A stretch of DNA of 64,000 nt from positions 1 to 64,000 of the forward strand of contig BLJB01000249.1 of NCBI GenBank assembly GCA_013423325.1. The letters run 5' to 3'. This document shows, one piece after another, positions 63,175-64,000 of the stretch. The translations under genes were made by a program, and so were the position numbers. Origin of the DNA: Usnea hakonensis. Its lineage: Eukaryota > Ascomycota > Lecanoromycetes > Lecanorales > Parmeliaceae. Below the pieces are notes generated by a model. The model ran no database searches and was not told where the DNA came from. It saw nothing but the letters and a program-made list of their open reading frames with translations. Within the stretch, counting starts at the first letter, position 1. Each line of letters opens with the position of its first letter.

Positions 63175-63999
63175 CTACTCATCTCCGGGAATATTTGCAT
63201 GCTTAAAATACTTCATCCCCACCCAAGCAACCGTCACCCACACCCACGCCATCACACTCGTAAGAACGATCAGTGCAGGATAGTAACCCACAACCGGTAG
63301 TGTAGGATCATCTTCCAATTCTGGGGGCGCCTCCGGTTTCTCTCCTACATCCCACGCCCAACTCCACACATCGAAACAGCTGCCCATTCCCACAACGAAG
63401 AAGATCCAAGTCACAATAAGGATGATCCATCCCCACCAGCGTGTCTCGGAATAGTCCCATTCTGAAGGAGGCGGAGAAGGAACAGTCGGCGGAAGCGAGG
63501 CAAGTGGGGAGGAGCGCGAGCTCACTGTAGTGTGCCGATTGAGGGGCCTTGGGGGTTGAGGTGGAAAGTAGCTGTCTGGCTTGGTTTTGGGCAGAGGTGG
63601 AATGGCGATTAAGGATGCTGGGGATTCCTCTTCATCCGTGGTCGAGGCTGTCGAGTCGGCGGTTCTAGGGCGTTGAAGAGATGGGAACGTTTGGTTCTCT
63701 TTCTCTTGGGCAAAGATTTTGGACGGATCGCCATGTACTGGATGGGTTCCAATTGGCACAGGAGGGGGTACGCTGGAGATTGGACGAGGCGTTGGTAGGT
63801 CATATGGAAACGGCGAGTTCATCAGAGTGACGCCTTCCGCGGAAGCGCTCTCGTTCTGTGTTCCATCTGCCGAATCGACTTGCTCCAATTGGGAGCCACG
63901 TCGCTCTTTTCCCTCAGCGCGTAGCTTGCCTGTGCCTAGCAGAGCTGTTTTCCGAAGGGACCCCTTCCGTCTTCGGGTACCCTTTTGTTGGACGGCCAT
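63175..63999 (-). CDS. Two-pass membrane protein, unknown function
   Basis: Single-exon frame of 274 residues with ATG at 63999; the window ends one base further, so an upstream exon or earlier start cannot be excluded. The first about 180 residues are disordered (basic start RRRKGSLRKTALL, then Pro/Ser-rich with SSVPPPVPIG and PPQPPRPLN). Two membrane helices follow: WGWIILIVTWIFFVVGMGS at about 192-210 and ALIVLTSVMAWVWVTVAW at about 245-262, separated by an acidic loop with EKPEAPPELEDD. It looks like the fungal group of small Trp-rich two-pass proteins, but I cannot name a function. Confidence 0.65.
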   Translation of the reverse strand: MAVQQKGTRRRKGSLRKTALLGTGKLRAEGKERRGSQLEQVDSADGTQNESASAEGVTLMNSPFPYDLPTPRPISSVPPPVPIGTHPVHGDPSKIFAQEKENQTFPSLQRPRTADSTASTTDEEESPASLIAIPPLPKTKPDSYFPPQPPRPLNRHTTVSSRSSPLASLPPTVPSPPPSEWDYSETRWWGWIILIVTWIFFVVGMGSCFDVWSWAWDVGEKPEAPPELEDDPTLPVVGYYPALIVLTSVMAWVWVTVAWVGMKYFKHANIPGDE

Positions 64000-64000
64000 T

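Noticed and set aside
1..64000. tRNA or rRNA genes
   Set aside because: No stretch combining a B-box-like GGTTCGANTCC with a foldable cloverleaf was found by eye; a covariance search would be needed to be certain.

Overview
The window is nuclear DNA of a filamentous ascomycete (Pezizomycotina). Genes carry short introns of about 41-67 nt (one of 144 nt in DCP2) with GTAWGT-type donors, CTRAC/CTRAT-type branch sites and YAG acceptors, and products are fungal in type: DCP2, NCS2/CTU2, a PTM1-like membrane protein, SRP9/SRP21, TEL1, NUP192, CUL4 and a fungal SLATT protein. A Dothideomycete, perhaps Capnodiales or Mycosphaerellales, fits the overall flavour, but this is an inference from gene content, not a demonstrated placement.

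Layout. Bases 1 to about 19.4 kb form an accessory, repeat-rich compartment. It holds decayed LTR-retroelement pieces (gag and protease on the minus strand at 0.7-3.7 kb; integrase zinc-binding region and chromodomain on the plus strand at 15.1-15.8 kb), a decayed gag-like ORF (4.9-6.1 kb), minisatellites, a tandem 214-bp duplication and a few lineage-type genes that still look open. Two of these can be assembled as multi-exon genes: a 745-residue protein with lysine-rich, acidic 10-residue-repeat, GIY-YIG nuclease and three GATA-like zinc-finger regions (9490 to 6951, minus), and a 566-residue protein with DEDD-exonuclease motifs in permuted order plus a CCCH zinc finger (18744 to 16940, minus).

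From about 20.2 to 57.4 kb lies a dense core block: SLATT membrane protein, a repeat-containing disordered protein, DCP2 (-), a two-pass membrane protein (+), CTU2 (-), PTM1-like (+), SRP9 (-), a DUF1308/UPF0415 protein (+), an F-box protein (+), TEL1 (-), NUP192 (+), CUL4 (+) and a small F-box-like protein (-). Many are in divergent pairs with short shared promoters. From 58.2 to about 61 kb a second degenerate patch contains a frameshifting 79-bp tandem duplication and a Ty1/copia relic; after a gene-free 2.3 kb, a two-pass membrane protein begins at 63999 on the minus strand.

The most unusual thing in the window is a family of very short palindromic elements in the accessory genes. Eight clear copies share an almost invariant 8-nt loop, TCG(A/C)(C/T)TGG on the plus strand, while their stems differ from gene to gene and remain complementary (6 to 12 bp). 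All eight lie in predicted minus-strand exons, in the same orientation and the same reading frame, and all encode P-(V/G/I)-D flanked by gene-specific residues. Five lie in the GIY-YIG gene and three in the exonuclease/CCCH gene. I do not know of a description of such an element in fungal nuclear genes; whether it is new must be settled by a genome-wide search.
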